Assembly (NCBI GenBank): GCA_963805715.1 | Contig: CAWDVK010000020.1 | Span: 930,001 to 994,000, forward strand | Origin: CAWDVK01 sp963805715 | GTDB taxonomy: Bacteria; Actinomycetota; Actinomycetes; Streptosporangiales; Streptosporangiaceae | Length of the DNA: 64,000 bases | Direction: 5' to 3' | The notes under the pieces: generated by a model | Seen by the model: the letters and a program-made list of their open reading frames with translations, nothing else | The model's database searches: none | Told to the model about the DNA's origin: nothing | Shown here: positions 25,871 to 34,132 of the stretch, piece by piece | How the letters are laid out: each line of letters starts with the position of its first letter | Numbering within the stretch: the stretch's first letter is position 1 | Program-made: the position numbers and the translations under genes

Positions 25871-26713
25871 GTGCGCCTGCACCTCTGCGGGGTCCGCGGC
25901 TCCACCCCGGCGCCGGGCGCGGAGTTCCTGCGCTACGGCGGCCACACGTCGTGCGTGGCCCTGGCGCACGATGACGCCGCCCGGCCGGCGCTCCTGCTGG
26001 ACGCCGGCACCGGCCTGCGGCGGGTCACCTCGCTGCTCGGCGGCGCGGCGTTCGACGGCACGATCCTGCTGACTCACCTGCACTGGGACCACGTGCACGG
26101 GCTGCCGTTCTTCACCGGCGGCGACCGGGCCGGCGCGCGGGTCACCCTGCTGCTGCCCGAGCAGGAGGACGGCGCGAGCGCGGAGGAGGCGCTGGCCAGG
26201 GGCATGTCGCCGCCGCATTTCCCGATCGGGCCGGGCGGCCTGCGCGGCGACTGGACCTTCGGGACCGTCGCGCCCGGGCCGCTCAAGGCCGAAGGCTTCA
26301 CGATCGAGGCCCGGGCGATTCCGCACAAGGGCGGTGCCACCCTCGGGTACCGGGTCAGCGACGGCGGCAGCGTGATCGCCTACCTTCCTGACCACTGCCC
26401 GACGGCCCTCGGGCCGGGACCCGACGGATGGGGGGAGTACCACCGGGCGGCGCTGGACCTGGCCGCCGGCGCGGACCTGCTCATTCACGACGCGTTCCTG
26501 CTGCCGGACGAGGTCGCGGCCGAGGCGTCGTTCGGCCATGCCGCGGCCGACTACGCGATCGGCCTGGGCCGGCGGGCCGGGACGCGGCGGGTCATGCTGA
26601 CCCATCACAAGCCCGGCCGCACGGACGACGCGCTCGACCAGCTAGCCGCCAGGGTGGCCGCGGGCCCGGATGAGGTGATCGTGGCGGCCGAAGGCGACAT
26701 AGTCAGGCTCTGA
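25871..26713 (+). CDS. Metallo-beta-lactamase-fold hydrolase, candidate cyclic-nucleotide phosphodiesterase
   Basis: A 280-residue MBL-fold enzyme starting at GTG 25871. The dinuclear metal motif is LLTHLHWDHVHGLPFF; further ligands are the His of IPHKGGATLGY, the Asp/His in YLPDHCP and HDAFLL, and the final THHKPGR. The N-terminus LHLCGVRGSTPAPG with RYGGHTSC is the RNase Z/PDE-like subgroup. Class II cyclic-nucleotide phosphodiesterases share this fold. Immediate coupling to a cNMP-binding gene and a nearby cyclase makes second-messenger hydrolysis the leading inference. A phosphonate- or RNA-directed hydrolase remains possible. Confidence 0.85.
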   Translation: MRLHLCGVRGSTPAPGAEFLRYGGHTSCVALAHDDAARPALLLDAGTGLRRVTSLLGGAAFDGTILLTHLHWDHVHGLPFFTGGDRAGARVTLLLPEQEDGASAEEALARGMSPPHFPIGPGGLRGDWTFGTVAPGPLKAEGFTIEARAIPHKGGATLGYRVSDGGSVIAYLPDHCPTALGPGPDGWGEYHRAALDLAAGADLLIHDAFLLPDEVAAEASFGHAAADYAIGLGRRAGTRRVMLTHHKPGRTDDALDQLAARVAAGPDEVIVAAEGDIVRL

Positions 26714-27154
26714 CATCGCCAGCCGCAGCGCAGCCGGCCAGCCTGGCTCCCCGGCTCGTGCTAGTGCCACCTCCCCCTCGCGCTGGCCTGCTGGCCGCCA
26801 GCGCCGGCAGTGGCTGACTCTCACGGTCGGTACCGAGCAGCGGGGCATCCGCAGGTCCACCAGGACGACCGCCTCCCCGTCCGGTACCCAGGATGCCGCC
26901 GCGGCCAGACCACTCGGCAGCCGGCTGACAATCGCCGCGCTGGCCGTGCAGAACAGGCTGTTCTGCCACGTCGGCTGCAAATACCGGTATGCTCCCGCTC
27001 GACGTGCGCATGCCCGCAACTGGGGCGCTCGCCCGCGAACGCGCCTCTGGGAGCTGATCGGCTGGTGCCGCGGGGTCGAGCGCGTCGTGCTTCACCCGGG
27101 ACGGCCCGCAACTGGCGTCAGCGTGGATCTGCAGGCTCACCGGACGGAGCCAGG
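26714..27154. other. Intergenic, no supported gene
   Basis: A 441-bp stretch between the MBL and MarC genes. No frame on either strand shows a recognisable protein or a good start signal. The segment from about 26930 to 27000 has somewhat lower GC and may include promoter sequence for marC. Confidence 0.4.
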
Positions 27155-27805
27155 ATGAAGGACCTCGAATCGCTCAACGCTACCTTCGTCATCGACACCT
27201 TCCTGCTGCTGCTGATCGGTATCGGACCCAAGATCGCGCTGGTGCCATTCCTTGACGTGACCACGGATATGACCGAAGCCACCAAGCGTCGCGTCCTGCG
27301 CAAAATGCTCACCACCGCCGCCGCGGTCGCGGCGCTGCTGTTGATCCTCGGCGGCCTGCTCACCAGGCTGCTGCACTTCTCGCCGGGCGCGCTGGGCGTC
27401 GCCAGCGGCATCATCCTGCTGATCATCGCGGTCACCATGGTGCTCGGCCAGCAGAACGAGAACAGCGGTCATCAGATCAAAGGCCGGGACCCGATGCAGG
27501 TCGCCGTCTTCCCGCTGGCCGTGCCCTACTTGCTCAATCCGGCCGGGATCGTCGTCCTGGTCACCTTGTCGGCAGAGGCTGGCTCAATCGCCGTGCTCGC
27601 AGCCGCCGTTGGCCTGCTCGCCGTGGTGCTCGCGCTCGACGTCGTGGTGTTCCGCTGGGCCGTACAGGTCGGCAGCAAACTGGACGCGAGCCGGATGCTG
27701 GTGACCGAGAAGGTGTTCGGCTTCCTGCTCGCCGCGCTTGCGGTGCAACTGGCGCTCGACGGATTGTCCAACGTCGGCGCGATCCACCTCATGACCAGCC
27801 ACTGA
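27155..27805 (+). CDS. MarC-family integral membrane protein
   Basis: A 216-residue, six-helix membrane protein. It opens with NATFVIDTFLLLLIGIGPKI, which carries the family's N-terminal helix and Gly/Pro kink. Helices at about 45-65, 72-92 (GVASGIILLIIAVTMVLGQ), 118-140 (VAVFPLAVPYLLNPAGIVVL) and two later ones follow. MarC-type (UPF0056) proteins were once linked to drug resistance, but their function is unresolved. The ATG at 27155 has a GGAGCCAGG-like upstream region. The open frame upstream is not homologous. The gene appears monocistronic. Confidence 0.82.
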   Translation: MKDLESLNATFVIDTFLLLLIGIGPKIALVPFLDVTTDMTEATKRRVLRKMLTTAAAVAALLLILGGLLTRLLHFSPGALGVASGIILLIIAVTMVLGQQNENSGHQIKGRDPMQVAVFPLAVPYLLNPAGIVVLVTLSAEAGSIAVLAAAVGLLAVVLALDVVVFRWAVQVGSKLDASRMLVTEKVFGFLLAALAVQLALDGLSNVGAIHLMTSH

Positions 27806-28233
27806 GCGCCGGTGCCCCGGGCCGGTCCACGCGGGCTTCGCGCTACACGGCTGCAACCGGCGATGCCAGGACCGCAGCAAGGACGGCAACGACCGGCCCG
27901 CGGGCAACGAGGCTGAAATGCCGGTCGCTGGCTAACCGCAATCTGCTGGCAGCCGACGGCGAGCAGGTGGCGGCGAGATTGCCGACTGCCGACTGAGCTG
28001 CGACAACTACGCAACGTAACTATGCAATTAACTTAAAGTTACCGGAATTCAGGAACGAACTCGCGGGCACCGTGACCGACTTATGCTTCTTTGGGTGGCC
28101 GGGGGGACCGTAATCCGAATGGCAGAACTTGCTGAGCCTTCTATGATTGAAATTACCAGCCCGGAAGAATCCCGGCTGCCGGTAGTAGATCATGCAGGCC
28201 CGGCTGCCCCTCACTAGCGAAAGAAGATCATCA
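27806..28233. other. Intergenic, AT-richer promoter-like segment
   Basis: From about 28005 to 28200 the GC content falls clearly below the flanks, with AT-rich runs around 28015-28045 that include the near-palindrome TTAACTTAAAGTTA. This could be promoter or operator sequence for the small reading frame at 28234. No gene is supported from 27806 to 28000. Confidence 0.4.
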
Positions 28234-28479
28234 ATGAGCGAGATGCTGGCCGAAGCCGGCCGGATAACCGGGCCCATCACGGAAAACAGCGGCGAGATTA
28301 TTTTCGGGCTGCAGCCTTCCGGAACGGAGCTGTCTGGCCAGAAGCCGATAAGATTCATCGCGCCGGCCAGCCAGATGGCGGACCTGAGCGATGGCGACCT
28401 GATTATCGTCCGGTTCAGCCGAACTGATCGCAGCACCGTGGCCGGACCGGTACCGGTTACCTCCCTTTCCCGCGCGTAG
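28234..28479 (+). CDS. Small hypothetical protein (81 aa)
   Basis: The frame reads MSEMLAEAGRITGPITENSG, EIIFGLQPSGTELSGQKPI, RFIAPASQMADLSDGDLIIV and RFSRTDRSTVAGPVP. The composition looks like real protein: mixed polar and hydrophobic, beta-prone, with a GDLIIVRF strand. It lies in the lower-GC island with weaker GC3 bias than its neighbours, consistent with acquired DNA. The start is weakly supported by AGAAG nine bases upstream. No family is recognised. Confidence 0.4.
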   Translation: MSEMLAEAGRITGPITENSGEIIFGLQPSGTELSGQKPIRFIAPASQMADLSDGDLIIVRFSRTDRSTVAGPVPVTSLSRA

Positions 28480-28733
28480 GTCGATTGCCCGGATGGGCCA
28501 ATGCCACATAGCCTGAGCGTGATCTTGGAGAATGACCTGGCCCTCCGTGCCGCACTAACCAGGTAACCACGGCCGGCTCCGCGCCGAATGGGAACCTTCT
28601 GCCAGCAAGGTGGAGGGCTCGCATGCCGCCTAAAAGGGATAACCGCGAGGATGACTTTCTTGAACACTGTTATAAATGACACGCCGGAAACACGTCAGGG
28701 GTCGCCCGGCGGAGCGGCGGGGCGAAGAACGCC

Positions 28734-29393
28734 ATGAGCAAATCACGTCCATCAGGGCCGACCGCACAGCAGCCGGCTGGACCGGCCGCCGTGAAGCCGG
28801 CCTATAAAGAGCATGCCCGCTCTTACGAGCGGAGGACAGGTGCCTTCCAGCGCTACCGCGACACGATCGTCGGGGCACTGCCGGTCAGCGAGGGCCAGCT
28901 GGTCCTCGACGTGGGCTGCGGCACCGGGCTGTGCTGCGGGCTGCTGCAGGAGAAAGTAGGCCTCAGCGGCAGTGTTGTCGGCATTGAGGAGTCCCCCGAG
29001 ATGGCGGCGGTGGCCCGCAAGCGCGTCGCCAGCAAGGGCTGGCCCAACGTCACGATCGTGGAGTCATCAGCCGAGGATGCCGAGATCGCGGTGACCGCGG
29101 ACGCAGCGCTGTTCTGCGCCGTGCACGACATCCTGCAATCCCCGGCCGCGTTAAGGAACGTCATCAGCAAGCTCCGCCCTGGGGCACCGGTAGCCGCCGG
29201 CGGCGGCAAGTGGGCTCCGGCGCCGCTGATGGCGCTGAACCTGCAGGTGCGGATGATGCACGCGCCGTTCGTGCGCAGCTTCACCGGCTTCGACCGGCCC
29301 TGGCATCATCTGGAGCAGATGATCGAGGGCATCGAAGTCCGCGAGGTCGCACTGGGCAGCGGCTACATCGTCACCGGTCAGGCACGGTCCTAG
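28734..29393 (+). CDS. Class I SAM-dependent methyltransferase
   Basis: A 219-residue methyltransferase. SAM motif I is LVLDVGCGTGLCCGLL, beta-2 ends VVGIEESPEM, motif II is around ADAALFCAVHDIL, and motif III is KLRPGAPVAAGGGKW, where the usual hydrophobic strand is Gly-rich. The C-terminal HAPFVRSFTGFDRPWHHLEQ probably helps form the acceptor site. The first 25 residues are polar and disordered. The substrate is unknown and no pathway genes are adjacent. Confidence 0.83.
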   Translation: MSKSRPSGPTAQQPAGPAAVKPAYKEHARSYERRTGAFQRYRDTIVGALPVSEGQLVLDVGCGTGLCCGLLQEKVGLSGSVVGIEESPEMAAVARKRVASKGWPNVTIVESSAEDAEIAVTADAALFCAVHDILQSPAALRNVISKLRPGAPVAAGGGKWAPAPLMALNLQVRMMHAPFVRSFTGFDRPWHHLEQMIEGIEVREVALGSGYIVTGQARS

Positions 29394-29503
29394 CGGGAAC
29401 ATCAGAGCCTCCGGACACGCCGGACCGATTCAGTCCGACGATGCGGGCGCCGCCAGCTGATCTTCTCCAGCTGATCCTGCCCGTCCGGCCGGGATGAGGG
29501 AAG

Positions 29504-30367
29504 TCAGGGGGTCCGGCGGCCGCCGTCCCGGCCGGGCGGCAGAGCCTCGACATCCTGATCAGCGAACCGAATCCGGGTGAAGGCCTCTGGCCGGTGGTTG
29601 TCCTTCGAGCCAACTGGGTCCCAGGCCCAGCCAAGGTGCTGATCGGTGGACACCAGCTTCTCGTAGCGCGCGAACTGGAGGCGCCACTCGTCACCCGGAG
29701 TCGGGGGCAGCGACCTCCCGTGCGCCAGCAGTTCCATCCCCGCCCACGGCAGGGCGATCTCCGCCGTCCATCCCCGGTCCACGATGGCCGGGTTGTTCAG
29801 CTCGCCGGATACATGAACGGCTGTCCGCAACCCCGGGAAGTCCCAGCCGGGGAATGCCCAGCGCAGGCCGCGCGGATGGCTGCCCCGCCAGAAATACTCA
29901 GTCGCGAAGTAGTCGTTGCCTCCGAAGGAGTGGGCGTCGCTGGTGCGCAGATTGAATTCCGGAAGGTCAAAGCTACCACCGGCCTGATAGGCATCCTTCC
30001 AGATGAAAAAAACCTCGTAGACCGTGCTCCGTGCATTGATCTCGAGCTCGTAATAGGCGTCAACGCCGTCAACGAAGACTTCCACGTCGTTCTCTGCGAA
30101 GATGATGGAATCGCGCTCGGTCAGCTCGGCCTGGACAAACGGTTCTTCCGCCCAGAATCCGACGTAGAGGTTCTCGTCGTCCCACAGGGCGGCCGCGCGG
30201 GTGTCGTAGAGCGCAGGTCCGCCGCTGACGATGTCTACAAACCGGGCCGACCTCGGAACTCGCTGCCAGGCAGGCTCGTCCAGCCGGCCGGTGATGCGAA
30301 GCGGCGAGTGCGTGCGGTAGCAGGCATACGGCTCGCGCTGCGTCTCACGGTAAGGCTTGTCCAGCAT
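29504..30367 (-). CDS. CBM9-like carbohydrate-binding protein
   Basis: A 287-residue protein of the carbohydrate-binding family 9-like/DOMON-type beta-sandwich group. Diagnostic segments are LRITGRLDEPAWQRVPRSAR, RAAALWDDENLYVGFWAEEP, IIFAENDVEVFVDGVDAYYE with LEINA, WTAEIALPWAGMELL and EWRLQFARYEK. It has no signal peptide, so unlike secreted xylanase modules it would be cytosolic or anchored through a partner. AAGGGG precedes the ATG at 30367. Homologues often accompany sugar catabolism genes; here the only candidate neighbour is a truncated DHDPS-family gene on the same strand. Confidence 0.8.
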   Translation of the reverse strand: MLDKPYRETQREPYACYRTHSPLRITGRLDEPAWQRVPRSARFVDIVSGGPALYDTRAAALWDDENLYVGFWAEEPFVQAELTERDSIIFAENDVEVFVDGVDAYYELEINARSTVYEVFFIWKDAYQAGGSFDLPEFNLRTSDAHSFGGNDYFATEYFWRGSHPRGLRWAFPGWDFPGLRTAVHVSGELNNPAIVDRGWTAEIALPWAGMELLAHGRSLPPTPGDEWRLQFARYEKLVSTDQHLGWAWDPVGSKDNHRPEAFTRIRFADQDVEALPPGRDGGRRTP

Positions 30368-30394
30368 CTGTGACCCCTTATGCGCCGTCTCCGC

Positions 30395-30750
30395 TCACGC
30401 GAGCAGGTCGGCGAACTCGTCGAGGAAACGGGAAATGTCCGCGCTTTCTTCGGCCCCTAGCCGGCGGCCTGGCGCCCGGCAGAAGTCGCTTCTTATCCAG
30501 CCCCGCCGCTTGCTGATGCTCTTCTCCACCTGAATGATCAGTTCGAGATCCACCATCCAGGCACTCACGTAGGGAAGCAGGCGGTGATGCAGGGCCGCTG
30601 CGTCATCGGTAAGCCCTTCCTCCCACAGCTGCATGATTCGCTGATATATCTCGACAAAACTGCAGCCAGGCTGGACGCCGCACGCACCCTGGCCGAGGGC
30701 TTCCATCATCGTGATCCCGGCGTAGCCGACCATGGTCCGCAACGGCGGCC
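30395..30750 (-). pseudogene. C-terminal fragment of a dihydrodipicolinate synthase-family lyase
   Basis: About 115 codons match the end of DapA-family aldolases: MVGYAGITMMEALGQGACG, VQPGCSFVEIYQRIMQLWEE, LLPYVSAWMVDLELIIQVEK and SISKRRGWIRSDFCR. The GCQPGCS-type segment belongs to the sugar-acid dehydratase/aldolase branch. The Schiff-base Lys and the first 180 or so residues of the barrel are missing, because the frame meets a truncated monooxygenase on the opposite strand near 30750. It was probably once in an operon with the CBM9-like gene. Confidence 0.65.
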
Positions 30751-31228
30751 GGCCACTCGTGGGGAATGGAAGCGGCGGCTCACCGGCCTGTTTGCTGACG
30801 ACCTCGGCCCGGCGACGCGCCTCATCGAGGCCACCTCCCGCGAATTGGCTGCGAGCCCGGTCCACACCCTTCCTCAGCTGCCCCGCTGGCACGATGACCG
30901 GATGATCGTGATCGGCGACGCCGCTCACGCGCCGTCACCCAGCTCCGGGCAGGGAGCCTCGCTCTCCATCGAAGACGCGGTGCAGCTAGCCAAGAACCTG
31001 CGCGACCTCCCCAGCCCCGGTCAGGCCTCCGCGGCCTTCGACCGGGCCCGGCGGCCGCGAGTGCAGCAGATCATCAAGCAAGCCGCACGCGTCAACAGCA
31101 GCAAGGCAGCCACCGGGGCCAGCCGCGTCTTCCGCGATGCGATGCTGCCGCACATCCTCAGGCTCATCGCGAACAGCAAGCACTCCAGACAGCTCTACGG
31201 CGACCACATCGACTGGGAAGCACCATGA
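30751..31228 (+). pseudogene. C-terminal fragment of an FAD-dependent monooxygenase
   Basis: About 155 codons match the C-terminal part of p-hydroxybenzoate-hydroxylase-like flavoproteins: EWKRRLTGLFADDLGPATRL, LPRWHDDRMIVIGDAAHAPS with PSSGQGASLSIEDAVQLAKN, the DG/GDAAH flavin motif and a C-terminal helical tail. The FAD GxGxxG N-terminus and the substrate domain are absent. The fragment begins where the antisense DHDPS-family fragment ends, which marks a rearrangement breakpoint. Confidence 0.7.
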
Positions 31229-31352
31229 CCCGAAGGCATCTGCTCCCTGCCTGCGCGGGGATGGCGGCGGCCGCGTGTCCGTGATCGCCGCCAGTTCATG
31301 AGGAACAGGTAGGTTCGGCACTGAGCAGGAGCCCCCGGCACCGAGGAATGCC

Positions 31353-32306
31353 ATGACGCTGGCGATTGAGGCGGACGGCCTGGTCAAGCGGTTCGGGAAG
31401 ACGCTGGCGGTGGACGGCGTCGACCTGGCCGTGCGGCCGGGCATGGTGCTGGGGCTGCTAGGGCCCAATGGCGCGGGCAAGACGACGGTGGTCAGGATGC
31501 TGGCCACGCTGCTACGGCCCGATGCCGGCCACGCCCGGGTCTGCGGAGCTGACATCGTCCGGCAGGCCGACCGGGTACGTGAGCTGATCGGCCTGACCGG
31601 CCAGTACGCGGCGGTTGACGAGGACCTGACCGGCTCGGAGAACCTGGTGCTGATCGGGCGGCTGCTGGAGATCCCCCGCATGGAAGCGAAACGGCGCGCT
31701 GCTGCATTACTGGAGCGGTTCGGCCTGGCCGAGGCCGCGGGGCGCTCGGTCAAGACCTATTCCGGCGGCATGCGGCGCCGGCTCGACCTGGCCGCGAGCC
31801 TGGTTCAGCGACCTCAGGTGCTGTTCCTGGACGAGCCGACCACCGGCCTGGATCCGCGCAGCCGGGGCGAGGTGTGGGCGATGATCAGGGAGCTGGTCGC
31901 CGAGGGCACGACGGTGCTGCTGACCACGCAGTACCTGGATGAGGCCGACCGGCTGGCCAGCGAGATCGCGGTCATCGACCGCGGCCGGGTGATCGCGACC
32001 GGCACGGCCGCGGAGCTGAAGGCCAAGATCGGGCGACAGACTCTCGACGTGCGCCCGGCCGATCCGGCGGACCTGGCGCAGGCGGCCGGGATCGTCACGG
32101 CCGCCGTCGGCCGCGCCCCGGCCTCGACGCAGGACGATCCGGGGCTGCTGTCGGTGCCCGTCGATGACGCGCAGGTCCTGCCGGCAGTGGTCAGCGGGCT
32201 GCAGGCCGGCCAGGTCGAGGTCACCGAGCTGGCGCTGCGGCTGGCCAGCCTGGACGAGGTGTTCATGGCGCTGACCGGGCACGGCGCCGAGGAGGTCAGC
32301 CGATGA
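31353..32306 (+). CDS. Daunorubicin-type ABC exporter ATP-binding protein (DrrA family)
   Basis: A 317-residue ATPase. It contains Walker A GLLGPNGAGKTTVVRM, Q-loop GLTGQYAAVDEDLTG, signature TYSGGMRRRLDLAASL, Walker B VLFLDEPTTGLDPRS and switch His region VLLTTQYLDEADRLA, where Gln replaces the His, as is common in DrrA. The C-terminal extension (about 240-317) is the DrrA-specific assembly domain (ELALRLASLDEVFMALTG). GAGGA precedes the ATG. It is coupled by ATGA overlap to the permease gene. It probably exports a hydrophobic drug or glycolipid. Confidence 0.92.
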   Translation: MTLAIEADGLVKRFGKTLAVDGVDLAVRPGMVLGLLGPNGAGKTTVVRMLATLLRPDAGHARVCGADIVRQADRVRELIGLTGQYAAVDEDLTGSENLVLIGRLLEIPRMEAKRRAAALLERFGLAEAAGRSVKTYSGGMRRRLDLAASLVQRPQVLFLDEPTTGLDPRSRGEVWAMIRELVAEGTTVLLTTQYLDEADRLASEIAVIDRGRVIATGTAAELKAKIGRQTLDVRPADPADLAQAAGIVTAAVGRAPASTQDDPGLLSVPVDDAQVLPAVVSGLQAGQVEVTELALRLASLDEVFMALTGHGAEEVSR

Positions 32307-33112
32307 CGGCCGTCCCCGCAGCCGGGCCGGGCCGGGCCCGGAGCATGACGCCGGCCCGCGCGATGCGGCACGCGCTGACGCTGGCGTGGCGGGCGCTGGT
32401 GCGGATCCGGCGCAATCCGGAGCAGCTGCTCGACGTGACGCTGCAGCCGATCGTGTTCGTGACGCTGTTCGTTTTCCTGTTCGGCGGCGCGATCAAGGGC
32501 GAGAGCCGGCATACCTACCTGGAGTACGTGCTGCCCGGCATCATGGTGATGACGGTGGTGTTCGCCAGCATGGGCACCGGTATCGGCCTCAACACCGATG
32601 TCACCAAGGGCATCTTCGACCGGTTCCGGAGCCTGCCGATCTCCCGCTCGGCCCCGCTGACCGGGACGATCATGGGGGATTTCGTCCGCTACCTCGTTTC
32701 GGTCGCCATGGTTTTCGGGTACGGGTCGCTGCTGGGGTTCCGGATCGCCACCAACCCGATGTCCGCGCTCGGCGCCACGGGACTGATGTTCGTCTTCGGC
32801 TTCGCCGTCGGCTGGATCTGGGTGCTGCTGGGCCTGTACGTGAAGTCTCCGCAGAGCCTGCAGGGATTCGGGTTCATCGTCATGTTCCCGCTCGCGTTCG
32901 GGAGCAACGTGTTCATCCCGACCGCTACCCTGCCCGGCTGGCTGCAGGCCTGGGTCAAGGTCAACCCGGTCACCGCGCTGGCCAGCGCCAGCCGCGGCCT
33001 GATGCTGGGCGGACCGGTCGCCACCCCGGCGTGGCACTCCGTCGCCTGGAGCATCGCGATCACCGTCGTCTTCGCGCCGCTCGCCGTCAGGCGCTACCGC
33101 CGCGTCGGCTAG
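32303..33112 (+). CDS. ABC-2 type permease (DrrB family)
   Basis: A 269-residue membrane protein with six predicted helices. Family features are LAWRALVRIRRNPEQLLDVT at the N-terminal cytoplasmic helix, PIVFVTLFVFLFGGAIKG, YVLPGIMVMTVVFASMGTG, FDRFRSLPISRSAPLTG and the C-terminal PTATLPGWLQAWVKVNPV with TALASASRGLMLGG. It pairs with the ATPase immediately upstream (start overlaps its stop). Together they form a half-transporter pair for export, perhaps self-resistance. No biosynthetic genes lie nearby. Confidence 0.92.
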   Translation: MTAVPAAGPGRARSMTPARAMRHALTLAWRALVRIRRNPEQLLDVTLQPIVFVTLFVFLFGGAIKGESRHTYLEYVLPGIMVMTVVFASMGTGIGLNTDVTKGIFDRFRSLPISRSAPLTGTIMGDFVRYLVSVAMVFGYGSLLGFRIATNPMSALGATGLMFVFGFAVGWIWVLLGLYVKSPQSLQGFGFIVMFPLAFGSNVFIPTATLPGWLQAWVKVNPVTALASASRGLMLGGPVATPAWHSVAWSIAITVVFAPLAVRRYRRVG

Positions 33113-33215
33113 GCACTGCACGGCAGGACCGTGGAAACATGCGAAACGGCGCTGCTGGCAGGCGGCAGGCGCCCTTCTGGATGGCATCGGGGTGGGGGTG
33201 ACGGTGCCGCCGCCT

Positions 33216-34118
33216 TCAGCAGGCGTAGATGACGATCTCCCAGCCGTGCCCGGCGGTGTAGTCGGCCTGGAACCTGATGCCGCCGATTGTGCCTGCGTAG
33301 CGGCCGGCGCGCTGATCGGTGACTGGCTCCCAGATGATCGGCTGGAGGGTTGCAGGCACCCATCCGCCGAAATCGTCGCTGCAGAAGTTCCGCTTGTCGA
33401 TCGAGTCGAGCCGCAAGGCAAGCTCCGCCGCGGCGCGGGAGTCCGGAGGCGCGATGGTCACCGGCGGGGTCTGCTGCGCAAGGGTGCGCACGGCGGCGAG
33501 GTCGGCGTTGAAGCGGGCGGCTGCGGGCGCTCCGTTGTGCAGGCCGCGGAGCACCGCCTTGGCGTCTTGGCTCCCGATCGGCAATGCGCGCCCCGAGGAG
33601 GCGTATTCCCGCACCCCGCCGAATGCCCCGGTGCGCGAGGCCAGGTCGCCGTAGACCACCAGCACTTCACGAAGTAGCTCGGCGGGCAGCCCGGCCGGTA
33701 TCGCGCGGGCGGCTGGCGCGTTGCCGAGGCCACGGATCGCGGCCAGGGTGGCTGGCGTGAACCGCATCGACGTGGCGCCGATGTCACCGTTGACGAGGAT
33801 GGCGGCATGACGGAGCTGGCCGTCGGAGTGCTCGGCGGCGGCCATGAACGCCGCGAGCTGACTGGCGGCCGACGGCGCCGGCGGTGCCGGCGGTGCCGAC
33901 AGTGTTGGCGGTGCCGTGGCTGCCCGCGTGCTGCTTGGCGCCGGCCGCGATGATGGGGCAGGCGTTCTGCCTCCTGGCGCGGGAGTGGTCGCGTGGCCGC
34001 ACGCGGCAAGGCCAAACGTGATTACCGCGATCAGGCCGGCGCCCCGGAGGGCTGGCCGGACGAGGGCACGCACGGAACGCCTCTTCACAGGGGGCGGGAA
34101 CTGTCGCTGGCCTTTCAT
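33216..34118 (-). CDS. Predicted lipoprotein of unknown function
   Basis: A 300-residue secreted protein. The signal peptide has a basic start (KRRSVRALVRPALRG), a hydrophobic core (AGLIAVITFGLAAC) and a lipobox whose Cys is near residue 40. A Pro/Ser/Thr/Ala-rich linker of about 60 residues follows, and then a globular domain (AAFMAAAEHSDGQLRHAAIL to WEIVIYAC). Two Cys in the C-terminal part (FCSDDFGGW and YAC) may pair. The family is not recognised. It is followed closely by a second lipoprotein gene in the same direction. Confidence 0.7.
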   Translation of the reverse strand: MKGQRQFPPPVKRRSVRALVRPALRGAGLIAVITFGLAACGHATTPAPGGRTPAPSSRPAPSSTRAATAPPTLSAPPAPPAPSAASQLAAFMAAAEHSDGQLRHAAILVNGDIGATSMRFTPATLAAIRGLGNAPAARAIPAGLPAELLREVLVVYGDLASRTGAFGGVREYASSGRALPIGSQDAKAVLRGLHNGAPAAARFNADLAAVRTLAQQTPPVTIAPPDSRAAAELALRLDSIDKRNFCSDDFGGWVPATLQPIIWEPVTDQRAGRYAGTIGGIRFQADYTAGHGWEIVIYAC

Positions 34119-34132
34119 CGGATGCGCACCGC

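Noticed and set aside
28020..28682. Minus-strand 220-codon frame across the low-GC island
   Set aside because: No ribosome binding site, erratic composition and no motif; the plus-strand 81-codon frame is the better candidate.
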